The notes under the pieces were generated by a model that ran no database searches, was not told the DNA's origin, and was given only the letters and a program-made list of their open reading frames with translations. DNA of 64,000 nt, taken from Bradysia coprophila (Eukaryota > Arthropoda > Insecta > Diptera > Sciaridae). Where the stretch lies: positions 7,612,473 through 7,676,472 of the forward strand of contig NW_023503423.1 of the NCBI RefSeq assembly GCF_014529535.1, read 5' to 3'. Of this stretch, positions 62,769 through 64,000 are shown piece after piece; position 1 is the first letter of the stretch, and the number at the start of each line of letters is the position of its first letter. A program made the translations under genes and the position numbers.

Positions 62769-62808
62769 TTACTTCATTAGTTTAAAATGTTGCTGTTCCA
62801 TATAAGAT
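62769..62808 (+). promoter_or_regulatory. TTACTTCATT-TATA module, copy 5
   Basis: TTACTTCATTAGTTTAAAAT followed by CATATAAG with TATAAG at 62801 (32 nt spacing). Confidence 0.45.
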
Positions 62809-64000
62809 AACACTAACAGATGATTTATATAATTTATTTCTGTCATATCTGTCGATAGCAGATGGCTATCAGTTTCTAAAACAGTATTATTTGTCAATCT
62901 ATGAATTGATAAAGGGACCTCTCGTAAATTATACTTAGCTAATGTGCTATTGTGACGACTGTCCACTTGTATACCAAAATAAATCAGTTAGTTATCAGTG
63001 TTGATTACATATTTACATCGTCTATCACCTCGACTACACTACTTTTGTTTTGCGCTTCTCACAATATTAGAAACACACCGAATGCCCTACGTAAAAACTA
63101 ATAATGTTCATTAATAATTTAGAGTCAAAATCGATGAGAAACCTAAAAAAGATGACGCATGTGTCAAATGAGCGAATTATAGGAAAAATGAAATTTTGTT
63201 AGTTTAACTTCGTTTCGAATAGTTTGGCGACGTTTTTTTTCTTTGAAACTATATAAAGTTTCTATTGTCAGACTAAACTAAAACTAAAAGTGCCAGTCAC
63301 TTCATATTTAGTATACCGACTACTGAAGGTTAGGAAGAACGCTTGAAATGTTGCTTGACGCGTGAGGTTTTTTTTTCTAGAAAGAAGTGGCGGTACTTTA
63401 CTAGTAAAAAATAATCTACAATAGTGTAAGACTTACTTCAAAGGGTTGATGAGTAGAAATACGATTTTTTTTTAAATCTTTTTAAATGCCAGAGGAAACA
63501 TTCCAATGCATTTCAGCGCTTAACCTTAAGACTTAAAATTTATGAACATTCGATATAAATACCTATGAACCGCATTAATTAAAGCAAAACAAATTAATTT
63601 GCGAAGTAGGTTCCCCAAAAACAAAAAACAAACAAATTTAGTTGTGTTGTTTACTCATATAAAATCGATGATAATTTCCGATGTAACACAATCGAATATT
63701 CCTAAAAGATAATAATATTTCATCGATTTAATTATACGTTAAATGTCTCAGCAGGTACAAAAAATACTTTTGTTTTCGATTTCACAGCACACACACCATT
63801 TAACATAATATCGCGCCACAGTTTGAACGACGAAACAACTTTTCCAACTAAAAAAAAGGATAAAAATCACAACAACAATATATATTTATCACACCTCCTC
63901 TCTTCCGATAAAAATCCTTTTTTTATTAAGATTTTAAAATGCATAAAACATCTCAATTCTCGATAAATTTATCTTTTCGTTTCGATTCATTGTCTTCAAA

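Larger units (their letters stand above)
55090..64000. other. AT-rich region without recognised exons
   Basis: Apart from the 55.4-kb fold-back, the 58.6-kb tandem array and promoter-like module 5, I see no supported gene. ORFs are short and lack domains. Probably upstream intron or 5' flank of the FGF gene. Confidence 0.4.

Overview
The window looks like nuclear DNA from an insect, most likely a nematoceran fly such as a fungus gnat. The reasons are very AT-rich, gene-poor DNA, short canonical GT-AG introns of about 50-75 bp inside housekeeping genes, a branchless-type FGF with very long introns, and many small fold-back (MITE-like) repeats. The species assignment is inference; the sequence shows no species-specific marker.

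Layout. 1-12.4 kb is mostly repeat-derived DNA (fold-backs, an ACGG microsatellite, an AGGTCA-rich dispersed repeat) with one possible non-coding first exon on the minus strand near 5 kb. A two-exon beta-trefoil (ricin-B-like) lectin gene lies at 12440-12918 (+). A Sel1/TPR-like gene fragment lies at 14847-15164 (-). RRP12, a ribosome-biogenesis HEAT-repeat protein, occupies 17593-22444 (-) in 12 exons whose phases all agree (1372 aa). From 22.6 to 25.8 kb there is a dense cluster of MITEs, several with hAT-like target-site duplications. A two-exon gene at 25920-26542 (+) encodes a 181-aa polyQ protein of unknown function. HAT1, the type B histone acetyltransferase catalytic subunit, occupies 28334-29873 (-) in six exons (400 aa).

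From 35.1 kb onward the minus strand carries the 3' part of an FGF-family gene that resembles Drosophila branchless: a last exon at 35121-35867 and an upstream core exon at 45561-45664, separated by a 9.7-kb intron. The exon(s) for the N-terminus and first half of the FGF core were not found up to 64 kb, so 45.7-64 kb is probably another intron of this gene. That intron holds repeats, five copies of a TATA-containing promoter-like module, and one compact complete-looking gene for a 69-aa charged protein (54758-54967, -) with a well-placed TATA box, initiator and poly(A) signal.

The genes do not form an operon or an evident pathway. RRP12 and HAT1 are housekeeping genes (40S maturation; histone H4 acetylation), the FGF is a developmental ligand, and the lectin and the 69-aa protein look like lineage-restricted genes. 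The most interesting material is the set of dispersed promoter modules, the hormone-receptor-like palindrome carried by a repeat, the nested small gene, and the very long hairpin at 40.6-40.9 kb.
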